This document shows, in pieces, positions 45,457 through 53,813 of a stretch of DNA of 64,000 bases. The translations under genes and the position numbers were made by a program. The stretch is from the NCBI GenBank assembly GCA_043743335.1, contig JAYTWR010000074.1, positions 1 to 64,000 of the forward strand. The letters are read 5' to 3'. Position 1 is the first letter of the stretch. The number at the start of each line of letters is the position of its first letter. This DNA is from UBA5216 sp043743335. GTDB lineage: Bacteria > Pseudomonadota > Gammaproteobacteria > Burkholderiales > SG8-41. The notes beneath the pieces were generated by a model. It saw only the letters and a program-made list of their open reading frames with translations, did not search any database and was not told the origin of the DNA.

Positions 45457-46353
45457 ATGACACAAACAATGCAAACAATGCAAATGACGCAGACAGCACA
45501 GACAGCACAGACAGCACAGACGGGACAAATTGCACAAATAGCCGCAAGCCCGCTGCGGCGTATTTTAACGGTATTCGCCCTGCTCTCCGCGGGCTGGTTG
45601 CTCGCTGCCTGTGGTGCGTTTGGCGATAAAACCGACGAAACCAAGGGCTGGAGCGCGCAAAAGCTCTACGCCGAGGCGCGCGCAGCGCTGGATTCCCGCT
45701 CGTATGAAAAGGCCGTGGGTTATTACCAAAAGCTCGAAGGCCGTTATCCCTATGGCCGTTTTGCGCAACAGGCGCAACTGGAAATGGCCTACGCCTACTA
45801 CAAAGACAAAGATCCCGCTGGCGCGATTACCGCCGCCGAACGCTTTATCAAGAATTACCCGAATCATCCGAATGTCGATTATCTGTACTACCTCAAGGGC
45901 GTGGCGAATTTCAACGACGACTTGGGCATCGTGGGATTCGTCAGCGGGCAAGACATGAGCGAGCGCGATTCCAAGGCCTCACGCGATGCCTTTGATGCGT
46001 TCAAGGAGTTGGCCGCCAAGTTTCCCGACAGCAAATACCGGCCCGACGCCATTGAGCGCATGAACTATCTGGTGAATACACTGGCCGCCAACGAGGTGCA
46101 TGTCGCGCGCTACTATATGGCACGTGGCGCTTATGTGGCCGCTGCCAACCGCGCGCAATTTGCGCTGAAAACCTATCCGCAGGCACCGGCCAACGAAGAA
46201 GGGCTGCTGTTGCTGGTCAAGGCGTATGACGCCCTGGGCATGAAAGACTTGCGCGCCGACGCCGAGCGCGTGATGCAAAAAAACTTCCCCGACAGCAAAT
46301 ACCTGCGCGGCGACGGGCGCAAGAGCGGCTCGTGGTGGCAAATCTGGAATTAA
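45457..46353 (+). CDS. bamD: Outer-membrane assembly lipoprotein BamD
   Basis: 298 residues. Five TPR-like repeats (KLYAEARAALDSRSYEKAVGYY, PYGRFAQQAQLEMAYAYYK, NHPNVDYLYYLKGV) and a lipobox LLAAC define BamD, the periplasmic lipoprotein of the BAM complex. The signal peptide is preceded by ~32 extra residues made of MTQT/TAQ repeats, an unusually long n-region. Possible starts are ATGs at 45457, 45469, 45478 and 45484. None lies between the repeat and the hydrophobic core, so at least part of the repeat must be translated. GGGA at 45448 serves the first ATG. Confidence 0.92.
   Translation: MTQTMQTMQMTQTAQTAQTAQTGQIAQIAASPLRRILTVFALLSAGWLLAACGAFGDKTDETKGWSAQKLYAEARAALDSRSYEKAVGYYQKLEGRYPYGRFAQQAQLEMAYAYYKDKDPAGAITAAERFIKNYPNHPNVDYLYYLKGVANFNDDLGIVGFVSGQDMSERDSKASRDAFDAFKELAAKFPDSKYRPDAIERMNYLVNTLAANEVHVARYYMARGAYVAAANRAQFALKTYPQAPANEEGLLLLVKAYDALGMKDLRADAERVMQKNFPDSKYLRGDGRKSGSWWQIWN
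45490..45521 (+). repeat. 9-bp tandem repeat in the bamD start region
   Basis: Three perfect copies of AGACAGCAC (45491-45517) and a partial fourth, read in frame as TAQ-TAQ-TAQ. It also lies 43-74 bp upstream of the divergent rluD start. Confidence 0.9.
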
Positions 46354-46360
46354 TAAAAAC

Positions 46361-46381
46361 TCAATAAAATCAATTAGTTAC
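46361..46381 (-). repeat. Dispersed 21-bp AT-rich repeat, copy 4 (exact consensus)
   Basis: Exact consensus in minus orientation, 7 bp after the bamD stop. Its GTAAC end supplies the TAA stop of the convergent copZ gene. Confidence 0.85.
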
Positions 46382-46584
46382 GTCACATCGTAACCGGCAT
46401 CTTCCACGGCTGTTGTGAGTTGCGCCACATCGGTCACCGCCGCGTCGTATTGCACGTGGGCCTGCCCCGGCGTTAACGTCACTTGTGCCTCGGCTACGCC
46501 CGGCGTCGCCTTTAACACTCGGGTGACGCTGCCGACGCAGCCCATGCAGGTCATGCCGCTGATGTTCATTAATACGGTTTCCAT
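46378..46584 (-). CDS. copZ: Heavy-metal-associated (HMA) copper chaperone CopZ
   Basis: 68 residues, a single HMA domain with the metal motif GMTCMGCVGS. It delivers Cu(I) to the P-type ATPase encoded upstream on the same strand (14-bp gap). The stop codon is inside copy 4 of the dispersed repeat. Confidence 0.87.
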   Translation of the reverse strand: METVLMNISGMTCMGCVGSVTRVLKATPGVAEAQVTLTPGQAHVQYDAAVTDVAQLTTAVEDAGYDVT

Positions 46585-46598
46585 GCTGATGCTCCTTG

Positions 46599-48788
46599 TT
46601 AAGTTGAGGGCAATGGCCGCCAGCGCCGCAGCAACAGCGCGTTGCTGACCACCGACACCGACGACAGCGCCATGGCAGCACCGGCAATCACCGGGTTGAG
46701 CAGCCCAAAAGCGGCCAGCGGTATTCCCAGTGCGTTATAGAAAAACGCAAAAAAGAGATTCTGCCGGATTTTAGTGAGCGTGGCGCGTGACAGGCGTATG
46801 GCGTCGGCCACACGCATCAGGTCGTTGTGCATCAGCGTGATGTCAGCGGCCTGAATGGCCACATCGGCGCCAGCGCCAATGGCAAAACTCACATCCGCAG
46901 CGGCCAAGGCGGGCGCATCATTGACGCCATCCCCGACCATGCCGACGGTCTGCCCGCTGGTCTGCAATGCCTGCACCTGCGCGGCCTTGTCTTGCGGCAA
47001 CAAATTAGCCTGCCACTGCGCAATGCCAGCGTCGCGCGCGATGGCGGCAGCCGTAAGCGCGTTGTCGCCGGTTAGCATTATGGGCGTGACTTTCAGCGTC
47101 AGCAGCTCACTTAGGGCGCGCGCCGTGGTGGGGCGCAGCTTGTCGGCAATGGCGATAACGCCAAGCACACGCCCCGCCAGTGCCACGAAAATCACCGTTT
47201 TGCCGGATTGCTGCAGTGGCGCGATGCTTTGTTCTCGCAGCGCCAAGCCCAGTTCGGCGGCGTAGGCAGGCGAACCGAGAACGGCGGGCACGCCATCGAG
47301 CATGCCGTGCAAGCCTTTGCCAGAAATGGAGCGAAATTCAAATATCTCTTTAAAATCAACTAGTTGTGACTTGGCATGCACGATGACCGCCTGCGCCAGC
47401 GGATGTTTCGAGCCATGCGCCAGCGCGGCGGCGATAGCGAGCAGTGCGCTAGCCGTGGTGCCTGCGGCGGGCACAACATCGGTCACTACCGGCTTGCCTT
47501 CGGTGAGCGTGCCGGTTTTATCGACCACCAGCGTGGTGAGCTTACCGGCGGTTTCCAGCGCCGCTGCGTTGCGGATCAAAATGCCGGAGCGCGCACCGAT
47601 GCCGCTGCCCACCATGATGGCCGTGGGCGTAGCCAAGCCCAACGCGCACGGGCACGCGATCACCAACACCGCCACCGCGTTAATCAGGCCGGCCGTGTAG
47701 TCGCCGCCGATCAAGCCCCAGCCCAGCAACGTCGCCACCGCGATCACCATAACGATCGGGACGAATACGCCGGCGATGACATCTGCCAAGCGCTGTATGG
47801 GTGCTTTGGAGCCTTGCGCGTCTTCAACCAGCCGCACGATGGCGGCCAGCGCCGTTTGCTCGCCGACACCGGTAGCGTGACAGCGCAACAGGCCTTGCTG
47901 ATTTATCGTGCCGGCGTACACGCGTGCGCCAGCGCGCTTAGCCGAGGGCAGACTTTCGCCGGTAAGCAGCGCTTCATCCACGCTGGATTCGCCGTCGAGC
48001 ACATCACCATCGACAGGAACGCTGTCGCCGGGCCGCACCACAAAAATATCGCCTGCACGCAGCGCCGCCAGCGCAATCTCCACGCGCTGCCCGTCGCGTT
48101 CCACCGTTGCGGTTTTGGGTTGCAGTTGCAGCAGCGACTCAATCGCCGACGAGGCCTTGGCGCGCGCGCGCATTTCCAGCAGCTTGCCCAGCAGCACCAA
48201 AGTGATGACCGTGGCGCTGGCCTCAAAATACCCGTGCAGCGGCAGACCCAGCGCCATTACAGCCACGCTGTAGCCATAGGCCATAGACGTGCCCAACGCC
48301 ACCAGCACATCCATATTCGCCGCACCGCCGCGCAATGCGTGCCAGGCGCTCACATAAAACCGCCCGCCGATCCAAAACTGCACCGGTGTCGCCAACGCAA
48401 ACTGCAGCCACAGCGGCAGCCAGTCGTGCTTGCCAGCGAGCATCGCCGGCATTTGCAGTAGAAACGGCAGCGTGAGCATCGCGGCCATCACAAAGCGGCG
48501 AAATTCGGCCTGATACGCCTCGGCATGCAGGCGCTTTTCATCGTCACGCGACTGCGCGGTTTTTACCTGCGCGCCGTAACCGGCTTTTTCGACGGCCTTG
48601 ATCAGCGCATCGGGCGGGGTGGCGGGCGAGTAGGCCACGCGCGCGGTTTCGCTGGCGAAATTTACCGTCGCGGTAACCCCCGGCAAGCGGTTCAATACCT
48701 TTTCAATGCGCGCGGCGCAGGCGGCGCAGGTCATGCCGGTGACGGCAAGGTCTACGCGGGGCAGGGTGGCGGTGGGGCCGGTTTGCAT
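46599..48788 (-). CDS. copA: Copper-exporting P1B-type ATPase CopA
   Basis: 729 residues. One N-terminal HMA domain (GMTCAACAARIE), the transmembrane metal motif CPCALG, phosphorylation site DKTGTLTEG, the ATP-binding HP pair (AHGSKHPLAQ) and GDGVNDAPAL are all present. It exports Cu(I) from the cytoplasm and forms an operon with copZ. A CueR-type operator was looked for in the 275-bp upstream spacer but not found convincingly. Confidence 0.93.
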   Translation of the reverse strand: MQTGPTATLPRVDLAVTGMTCAACAARIEKVLNRLPGVTATVNFASETARVAYSPATPPDALIKAVEKAGYGAQVKTAQSRDDEKRLHAEAYQAEFRRFVMAAMLTLPFLLQMPAMLAGKHDWLPLWLQFALATPVQFWIGGRFYVSAWHALRGGAANMDVLVALGTSMAYGYSVAVMALGLPLHGYFEASATVITLVLLGKLLEMRARAKASSAIESLLQLQPKTATVERDGQRVEIALAALRAGDIFVVRPGDSVPVDGDVLDGESSVDEALLTGESLPSAKRAGARVYAGTINQQGLLRCHATGVGEQTALAAIVRLVEDAQGSKAPIQRLADVIAGVFVPIVMVIAVATLLGWGLIGGDYTAGLINAVAVLVIACPCALGLATPTAIMVGSGIGARSGILIRNAAALETAGKLTTLVVDKTGTLTEGKPVVTDVVPAAGTTASALLAIAAALAHGSKHPLAQAVIVHAKSQLVDFKEIFEFRSISGKGLHGMLDGVPAVLGSPAYAAELGLALREQSIAPLQQSGKTVIFVALAGRVLGVIAIADKLRPTTARALSELLTLKVTPIMLTGDNALTAAAIARDAGIAQWQANLLPQDKAAQVQALQTSGQTVGMVGDGVNDAPALAAADVSFAIGAGADVAIQAADITLMHNDLMRVADAIRLSRATLTKIRQNLFFAFFYNALGIPLAAFGLLNPVIAGAAMALSSVSVVSNALLLRRWRPLPST

Positions 48789-49063
48789 GGTTGCATTCTC
48801 GGCTTATAGGTGGGGACTGAAATAGGGAAGTAAAGGGTGCGCTTGGTGTGCTTTGCTGCCAGTAGGTCAAAAACATCAATAGAATCAGATGCTAACGTTA
48901 TTTGATACGCGATGGTAACGATTCATCAGCGTCCCCGTAGCATGCCGGTGAGCGTAGCGAACCGCATCGTTCGCGTGATAGGCGCACGCAAGGCAATTTC
49001 ACGCTGTCAGCACAGTTACTCGCGATGATTGATTCGCATCAAAACATATCCGCGCTGTAGCGG

Positions 49064-50245
49064 CTACTTCTTCTCTTCCTTGCCTTCCTCAGCTTTGGCC
49101 GGCTCGTCTTGCTGCATGCTCAATCCCATGGTGTTCGTGGACAGCGGCTCACCACGTTTGCTCTTGAGTTTGATGTTCAACCGCAGCTCGTTGGCAGAAT
49201 CAGAATTGCGGATCGCTTCTTCGTAAGCGATAAAATTTTCGTCGTACAAATCAAACAAAGCCGAGTCAAAGGTGCGCATGCCCAGCTCACGCGATTTGGC
49301 CATAATGCCTTTGATGTCGCCGAATTCGCCTTTGAAAATCTTCTCAGCGATGGTGGGCGTGTTGAGCATGATTTCAATCGCGGCTTTGCGGCCTTTGCCA
49401 TCCTCCGTGCGCACCAGGCGCTGCGCGACGATGGAGCGCAGGTTGGCTGACAAATCCATGAGCAACTGATTGCGTCGCTCTTCGGGAAAAAAATTAATCA
49501 CCCGCTCAATGGTTTGATTGGCGCTGTTGGCGTGTAGCGTGCCGAGGCACAAGTGCCCGGTTTCGGCGAAGGCGATGGCGTGCTCCATGGTCTCTGCGTC
49601 GCGGATTTCACCAATGAGAATCACGTCCGGCGCTTGGCGTAGCGTGTTTTTCAGCGCGTGATGCCAGGTGTGCGTGTCGATGCCCACCTCGCGGTGTGTG
49701 ATTAACGACATTTTTGAGGTATGCACAAATTCCACCGGGTCTTCTACGGTAATAATGTGGCCAGCCGAGGTGCTATTGCGATGATCGATCATCGCCGCCA
49801 GCGACGTCGATTTGCCCGAGCCCGTGCCGCCCACCACCAGCACCAGTCCGCGCTTGTTCATGATGACTTCTTTGAGCACCGGTGGCAGACCCATTTTTTC
49901 AAAATTGGGAATCTCGGCCGGAATCGTGCGGATCACCATGCCCACAAAGCGCTGCTGCACGAACACGTTTACGCGAAAGCGTGCGAGACCGGGAATGGAC
50001 ATCGCGAAGTTGCATTCCATTTCCTTGGCGAACTCTGCCCGCTGCAAATCATTCATCAGCGAATGCGCCAGCGTTCGAGTGATTTCACCGGTAAGCTTCT
50101 GGCTCGCCATTGGCGTCATCGAGCCGTGCGCCTTCATGCTCGGCGGAAAATCCGCCGAAATAAACAAATCCGACCCTTTTTGCTGAACCATCGAGCCCAG
50201 CAGCTTGTGCATATAGGCGCGCGCTTGTTCTTCGTTTAGTGCCAT
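49064..50245 (-). CDS. pilU: Type IV pilus retraction ATPase PilU
   Basis: 393 residues. The ATG at 50245 has AAGGA 7 bp upstream. PilT-family features: Walker A GGTGSGKSTS, Walker B VILIGEIRDAET, and His-box regions. QQKGSDLFISADFPPSMKAHG at the N-terminus and the acidic/Lys-rich C-terminal tail (EEGKEEKK) favour PilU over PilT. PilU acts together with PilT in retraction. PilT itself is not in the window, and this gene stands alone. Confidence 0.9.
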   Translation of the reverse strand: MALNEEQARAYMHKLLGSMVQQKGSDLFISADFPPSMKAHGSMTPMASQKLTGEITRTLAHSLMNDLQRAEFAKEMECNFAMSIPGLARFRVNVFVQQRFVGMVIRTIPAEIPNFEKMGLPPVLKEVIMNKRGLVLVVGGTGSGKSTSLAAMIDHRNSTSAGHIITVEDPVEFVHTSKMSLITHREVGIDTHTWHHALKNTLRQAPDVILIGEIRDAETMEHAIAFAETGHLCLGTLHANSANQTIERVINFFPEERRNQLLMDLSANLRSIVAQRLVRTEDGKGRKAAIEIMLNTPTIAEKIFKGEFGDIKGIMAKSRELGMRTFDSALFDLYDENFIAYEEAIRNSDSANELRLNIKLKSKRGEPLSTNTMGLSMQQDEPAKAEEGKEEKK

Positions 50246-50461
50246 GAGGCGGTCCTTGTTTGCTTGCAGTGAATTCCCGCGCTGGTCGCATGCCACGCGT
50301 GGTGCAGCGGCAGTTGAGTGGGCGAGACTTGATGAGCGGAATTATCGCTCAAAAGTTATGCAGACGCTTTGCAGGGCAGCGAGGCTATCTTGGCTGTGCC
50401 CACGCGGGCGAGGTGATGTGTGGCGTATTTTTGTGCCTGTCACAGCAACGGTTCTCGCACG

Positions 50462-50917
50462 CTATTTCTCATCCAGCCCGCCCCCAAACCGGATGGAAAC
50501 ATCAATCTCATAGCCGTCTGGGTCACTCAGGTAAATGGAGCTGGATTTAGCGTAATGGATGAGATACGGCTTGCCGTGTTTGTCGGTGCGGGTTTTGATG
50601 CCGGCTTGCATGACGCGCGCGAGCACGTCGTCGATTTGCTGTCCGGGTTGCAGGGCAAAACCGAAGTGGATGATGCGCATGTCGCGTGTGGTTTTCGCCT
50701 TCGACGTTTCATACAGCACGAGGTAGGCCACGTGGGGCAAGCCCAGCGTGACCCACGGAAATTCTTCGAGGTCGCGGTGGTCTTCCTTGATCGCAAAGCC
50801 GAATACGTCACGGTAAAACGTGATGGACTGTTCGAGGTTGGTGACACACATATTGATGTGGTCGATGCCGGATATGGGCAGGAGGGGCACGATAGGCACG
50901 ATAGGCACGATAGGCAT
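50462..50917 (-). CDS. VOC-family protein (glyoxalase/dioxygenase fold) with repeat at start
   Basis: About 151 residues from the ATG at 50917, or up to 170 from a GTG at 50974; neither has a clear ribosome-binding site. VOC fold: ISGIDHINMCVTNLEQSITFYRDVFGF, RIIHFGFAL and SSIYLSDPDGYEIDV, giving His/Glu metal ligands. The N-terminus MPIVPIVPIV is a translated 9-bp tandem repeat. Substrate unknown. Confidence 0.78.
   Translation of the reverse strand: MPIVPIVPIVPLLPISGIDHINMCVTNLEQSITFYRDVFGFAIKEDHRDLEEFPWVTLGLPHVAYLVLYETSKAKTTRDMRIIHFGFALQPGQQIDDVLARVMQAGIKTRTDKHGKPYLIHYAKSSSIYLSDPDGYEIDVSIRFGGGLDEK
50888..50914 (-). repeat. 9-bp tandem repeat directly behind the VOC start codon
   Basis: Three perfect copies of CACGATAGG (plus strand), i.e. 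PIV-PIV-PIV on the coding strand, touching the ATG. Each unit contains an in-frame GTG. Confidence 0.9.
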
Positions 50918-51013
50918 GGCGTTGCGGTGGCTTGCGGGCAGCCTAGGCGGTGATGGCGGGCGAGCCTCACGCACGGCCCGGGACTCGCCGGTTTAGGCGG
51001 TAATTTAAAAAAT

Positions 51014-51034
51014 CTTTTAAAATCAATTAGTTAC
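51014..51034 (-). repeat. Dispersed 21-bp AT-rich repeat, copy 5
   Basis: The first 16 bp of the core are exact and the tail differs. Its GTAAC end supplies the TAA stop of a short reverse-strand coding remnant upstream. Confidence 0.75.
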
Positions 51035-51118
51035 AAAATTTTGCTGGGCAGCGGCATGCCATGGGTTTCCTTCAACATCATTCGGACGCGGCCATCAACA
51101 ATACACGACTTCGCGCTA
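51035..51118 (-). pseudogene. Possible C-terminal remnant of an unknown gene
   Basis: About 28 open codons end in VDGRVRMMLKETHGMPLPSK-IL and run into a TAA inside repeat copy 5. An in-frame stop lies just upstream, and a MITE-like element follows 30 bp further on. The amphipathic, protein-like composition suggests a gene tail, but I do not recognise the family. Confidence 0.3.
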
Positions 51119-51148
51119 GAATCCCTCGTCTATCCCGATGTTCATTTG

Positions 51149-51316
51149 GTCTCTATTCAGCCTCTATGAAAAATCAAAAGCTTCCCTCATCCCAACCCTT
51201 CTGCTGCGCTTCAAGTGTGCCCTTGTCCCGGGGGGAGAAGGGCTTTGAACCCTCTCCCTCCGGGAGAGGGCAGGGTGAGGGAAGGGGTTGTTATTTCACA
51301 GAGGCTGAATAGAGAC
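51149..51316. mobile_element. 168-bp MITE-like foldback element with 23-bp inverted termini
   Basis: The left end (51149-51171) and right end (51294-51316) are inverted copies with one mismatch, starting GTCTCTATTCAGCCTCT. Inside is a second nested palindrome including CCCTCTCCC-TCC-GGGAGAGGG (51250-51270), a REP-like CCCTC/GAGGG hairpin of a kind common in beta- and gammaproteobacterial genomes. No coding capacity. It sits 54 bp before the VOC gene at 51371. Confidence 0.8.
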
Positions 51317-51370
51317 TTTATTTGTTTATTAGTTCATACCCACGTTAACTTGAGATCACTGGAGGCTTGC

Positions 51371-52261
51371 ATGGATAACAACACTCGACCGGTTTTCAAT
51401 CGCGCTGCCGAAGACATCGGCAATTCCGTCTGGCTGGAGCATACCAATACCACGGTGCCGGATCAGATTCCTGCTGTGCTGTTTTACCTCACGGGCATGG
51501 GCCTCACGCGCGACCCGTACATCATGACTGGGCTGGAGAATATGTGGGTCAACATTGGTCGGAGCCAAATTCACATGCCAGCGCGCGCGGCGCAGGTATT
51601 GCGCGGACACACTGGCATTGTGCAGCCTGATCGTGCGGCGTTGCTCAAGCGCTTGGAGTATGTAACGCCCAAGCTAGCCGGCACTAAATTTGCCTATAAA
51701 GATTGCGGCGAATATGTCGAAACCACTTGCCCGTGGGGTAACAAATTTAAGGTGTATGAGCCAGACCCGTCGCGCTTTGGCGGCGTGCAACTGGGCATCC
51801 CGTATGTCGAATTCGATGTGCCGGTGGGCGTGGCGGACGGTATTGCGCGTTTTTACAACGCGGCGATTAAGGCGCCAGCGAAAGTGGTGGATGACAAAGC
51901 CGGTCGTGCGGCGCATGTGTTGGTGGGCCACAATCAGTATTTGATTTTCCGTGAGACCAGCAACCCGATCCCGGAATACGACGGCCATCATCTGCAAATC
52001 TACATTGCTGACTTCTCCGGCCCGCACGATTGGCTGCAAGCCAAAGGCCTGATCACGGAAGAAAGCGATCAATACCAATATCGCTTCAAGGATATTGTCG
52101 ATCCCGATTCCGGTAAATTCCTCTACACCATTGAACACGAGGTGCGCAGCATTACCCATCCGCTGTATGCGCGCCCGCTGGTGAACCGCAATCCGGTGCA
52201 AACCAATCGCAACTACCGGCCCGGCTACGATGCGGGTCAGTGGGCCACGCCGCACGGGTAG
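51371..52261 (+). CDS. VOC-superfamily protein (two-domain)
   Basis: 296 residues; GGAGG lies 5 bp before the ATG. A first VOC-like half (NSVWLEHTNTTVPDQ, FYLTGMGLTRDP, NIGRSQIHMP) and a second (YVEFDVPVGVADGIARFYNAAI, YLIFRET, HHLQIYIADF) suggest an extradiol-dioxygenase-type duplicated fold. The last ~30 residues are Arg/Asn/Tyr-rich. It overlaps the start of the Bug receptor gene by 32 bp, so the two are likely co-expressed and the ligand of one may be the substrate of the other. Confidence 0.75.
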   Translation: MDNNTRPVFNRAAEDIGNSVWLEHTNTTVPDQIPAVLFYLTGMGLTRDPYIMTGLENMWVNIGRSQIHMPARAAQVLRGHTGIVQPDRAALLKRLEYVTPKLAGTKFAYKDCGEYVETTCPWGNKFKVYEPDPSRFGGVQLGIPYVEFDVPVGVADGIARFYNAAIKAPAKVVDDKAGRAAHVLVGHNQYLIFRETSNPIPEYDGHHLQIYIADFSGPHDWLQAKGLITEESDQYQYRFKDIVDPDSGKFLYTIEHEVRSITHPLYARPLVNRNPVQTNRNYRPGYDAGQWATPHG

Positions 52262-53237
52262 CGCAATCCATCCCGCAACAGCAGCAACGATATTCTGCGG
52301 CGCTTTGTGGTGGTTGATGGCAGGTGCCAGCGCTCAGGCGCAAGCGTGGCCTACGAAGCCCGTACGCCTGATTGTGCCGATGGCCGCTGGCGGTGGCAGT
52401 GATAGCGTAGCGCGTCTCTTGGCGGGCAAGTTGAGCGAAGCGCTCGGCCAGCAATTCGTGGTGGACAATCGCGGCGGGGGCGGGGGCTTAATCGGCATTG
52501 GCATGGCGGTGAAATCGCCGCCGGATGGCTACACCCTGATGCTGATTTCCGGCAGCGTGCCCGCCACCATCGCCGCGCACAAACCGCCGTATGATGCCAT
52601 CGGCGGCTTGAGCGGCGTGATCCGTGTCGGCTACTCGCCGCTATTGCTGGTAGTGCATCCGTCGATACCGGTCAACACCGTAAAGGCGTTCATCGCGTTC
52701 GTGCGCGCGAAGCCGGGGCAACTGTCGTTTGTGGTGCCGGGCGTGGGCAGTCTCACGCACTTGGCGATGGCGCATTTGATGGCGATCACCCAGTTGCGCA
52801 TGCTGCATGTGCCGTACAAAAGCACCGGGCTCGGTATGACCGATTTGATCGCCGGCCAAACGCAGGTAATGATGACTGGCATGCTGCCGGTGTTGCCCTA
52901 TGTGCAGGCAGGGCGCTTGCGCGCGATCGCGGTGAGCACTGGGCAGCGCTGGCCGGCGCAGCCGGAGATTCCCGCTGTGGCGGAAACGCTGCCGGGCTTT
53001 GATGTGGAATCGTGGTTCGCCGTGGTTGCGCCCAAGGGCACGCCTGCGGCGGTGATCGCGCGAGTGAATAGCGAATCCAACAAGCTGCTGCAGGATGCCG
53101 CCTTGCGCAAATCGCTGGACGCGCAAGGCATGGCGGCAGCGGGCGGCACAGCCGATGATGTCGACAAGCGTATGCGCACTGAGGTTGAGCGTTGGTCGAA
53201 AATCATTCGCGACGCCAATATACGCATTGACGAATAA
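52230..53237 (+). CDS. Bug-family (TctC) tripartite tricarboxylate receptor
   Basis: 335 residues. Signal peptide to ASAQAQA, then WPTKPVRLIVPMAAGGGSD, VDNRGGGGGLIGIG, SPPDGYTLMLIS, PEIPAVAETLPGFDVESW and the C-terminal helix. This is the periplasmic solute-binding component for carboxylates, usually encoded away from its TctA/TctB membrane partners. Those are absent here. The start codon lies inside the preceding VOC gene. Confidence 0.9.
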   Translation: MRVSGPRRTGSAIHPATAATIFCGALWWLMAGASAQAQAWPTKPVRLIVPMAAGGGSDSVARLLAGKLSEALGQQFVVDNRGGGGGLIGIGMAVKSPPDGYTLMLISGSVPATIAAHKPPYDAIGGLSGVIRVGYSPLLLVVHPSIPVNTVKAFIAFVRAKPGQLSFVVPGVGSLTHLAMAHLMAITQLRMLHVPYKSTGLGMTDLIAGQTQVMMTGMLPVLPYVQAGRLRAIAVSTGQRWPAQPEIPAVAETLPGFDVESWFAVVAPKGTPAAVIARVNSESNKLLQDAALRKSLDAQGMAAAGGTADDVDKRMRTEVERWSKIIRDANIRIDE

Positions 53238-53246
53238 ACAAAAAAA

Positions 53247-53267
53247 TCAATAAAATCAATTAGTTAC
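53247..53267 (-). repeat. Dispersed 21-bp AT-rich repeat, copy 6 (exact consensus)
   Basis: Exact consensus, minus orientation, 9 bp after the Bug receptor stop. The AT-rich tail extends back to the stop codon. Confidence 0.85.
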
Positions 53268-53306
53268 GTTTTATCTGTCGATTAGAAATCAGACCGGGAG
53301 GCGGGC

Positions 53307-53384
53307 ATGTGGGCGGCAAAGCAGTTGGTAATAGGCGCGTCGTTTGCGGCAATGGCCGCGACGGCAGGCGCGCAAACAGGTAAC
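53307..53384 (+). pseudogene. Orphan signal-peptide remnant of an exported protein gene
   Basis: GGGAGG and an ATG at 53307 lead to a perfectly normal signal peptide (LVIGASFAAMAATAGAQTG) that runs straight into the reversed 3' end of the cupin gene. The mature part of the protein is gone. The signal type matches Bug receptors, so this may be the start of another lost copy. Confidence 0.6.
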
Positions 53385-53714
53385 TCAATCCACAATAAAC
53401 AGCGTCGCGCCGATGGCCGTGAACGAGCGGTGTGCGTCGGCGTCATCGGCTACCTGATAGCTCATACCGGGCTTCAAGGTGTGGGTGCGGCCATCTTTGA
53501 GTTCGGTGGTGAGCTCGCCGGCCATGCAAAGCAGGAAATGCCCTTTGTCACACCAATGATCGGCAAGGTAGCCGGGCGTGTAGTCGACCATGCGCACACG
53601 CACGTCGCCGAATTGCTGCGTGCGCCAGAAGGCTTTGCCGGTTGCGCCCGGATATTCTGTGCGCTCGATTTTTGACCAGTCGGTGGTGCCAAACGGTATG
53701 TTATTGATTTTCAT
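53385..53714 (-). CDS. DHCW-motif cupin-fold protein
   Basis: 109 residues. PGYLADHWCDKGHFLLCMAGEL contains the DHWC signature of a small single-cupin family, and GRTHTLKPGMSYQVADD gives the second cupin strand set with His residues. Probably a metal-binding enzyme or sensor of unknown substrate. The gene follows a strong terminator and precedes an unrelated reversed signal-peptide remnant. Confidence 0.8.
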   Translation of the reverse strand: MKINNIPFGTTDWSKIERTEYPGATGKAFWRTQQFGDVRVRMVDYTPGYLADHWCDKGHFLLCMAGELTTELKDGRTHTLKPGMSYQVADDADAHRSFTAIGATLFIVD

Positions 53715-53762
53715 GGGAATTTTTACTGTTATTGCCGGGAAAGTCCCATTCTACCCGCTAAA

Positions 53763-53794
53763 AAAACCGGCCTGTGATGACACAGGCCGGTTTT
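53763..53794. terminator. Strong bidirectional terminator
   Basis: Perfect 14-bp stem AAAACCGGCCTGTG / CACAGGCCGGTTTT with the loop ATGA. It ends the reverse-strand lipoprotein operon, where seven T follow, and insulates the cupin gene. It can act on both strands. Confidence 0.9.
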
Positions 53795-53813
53795 GATTTG
53801 ATGCGCTACCACC

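Noticed and set aside
45448..45537. Cys/Leu-rich N-terminal extension of RluD
   Set aside because: These residues are only the reverse translation of the bamD tandem repeat. The normal RluD N-terminus begins at the ATG at 45447.
47347..47370. Possible tenth repeat copy inside copA
   Set aside because: Similar to the repeat (TTTAAAATCAACTAGTTG) but it codes for a normal-length stretch of the ATPase (QLVDFKEIFEF), so it may be chance. Not counted.
47376..48461. 361-codon frame antisense to copA
   Set aside because: Composition typical of GC-rich antisense frames (Arg/His/Gln-rich), fully covered by an obvious P-type ATPase.
48876..48896. Degenerate repeat copy upstream of copA
   Set aside because: TCAATAGAATCAGATGCTAAC matches the consensus only partly, too weak to list.
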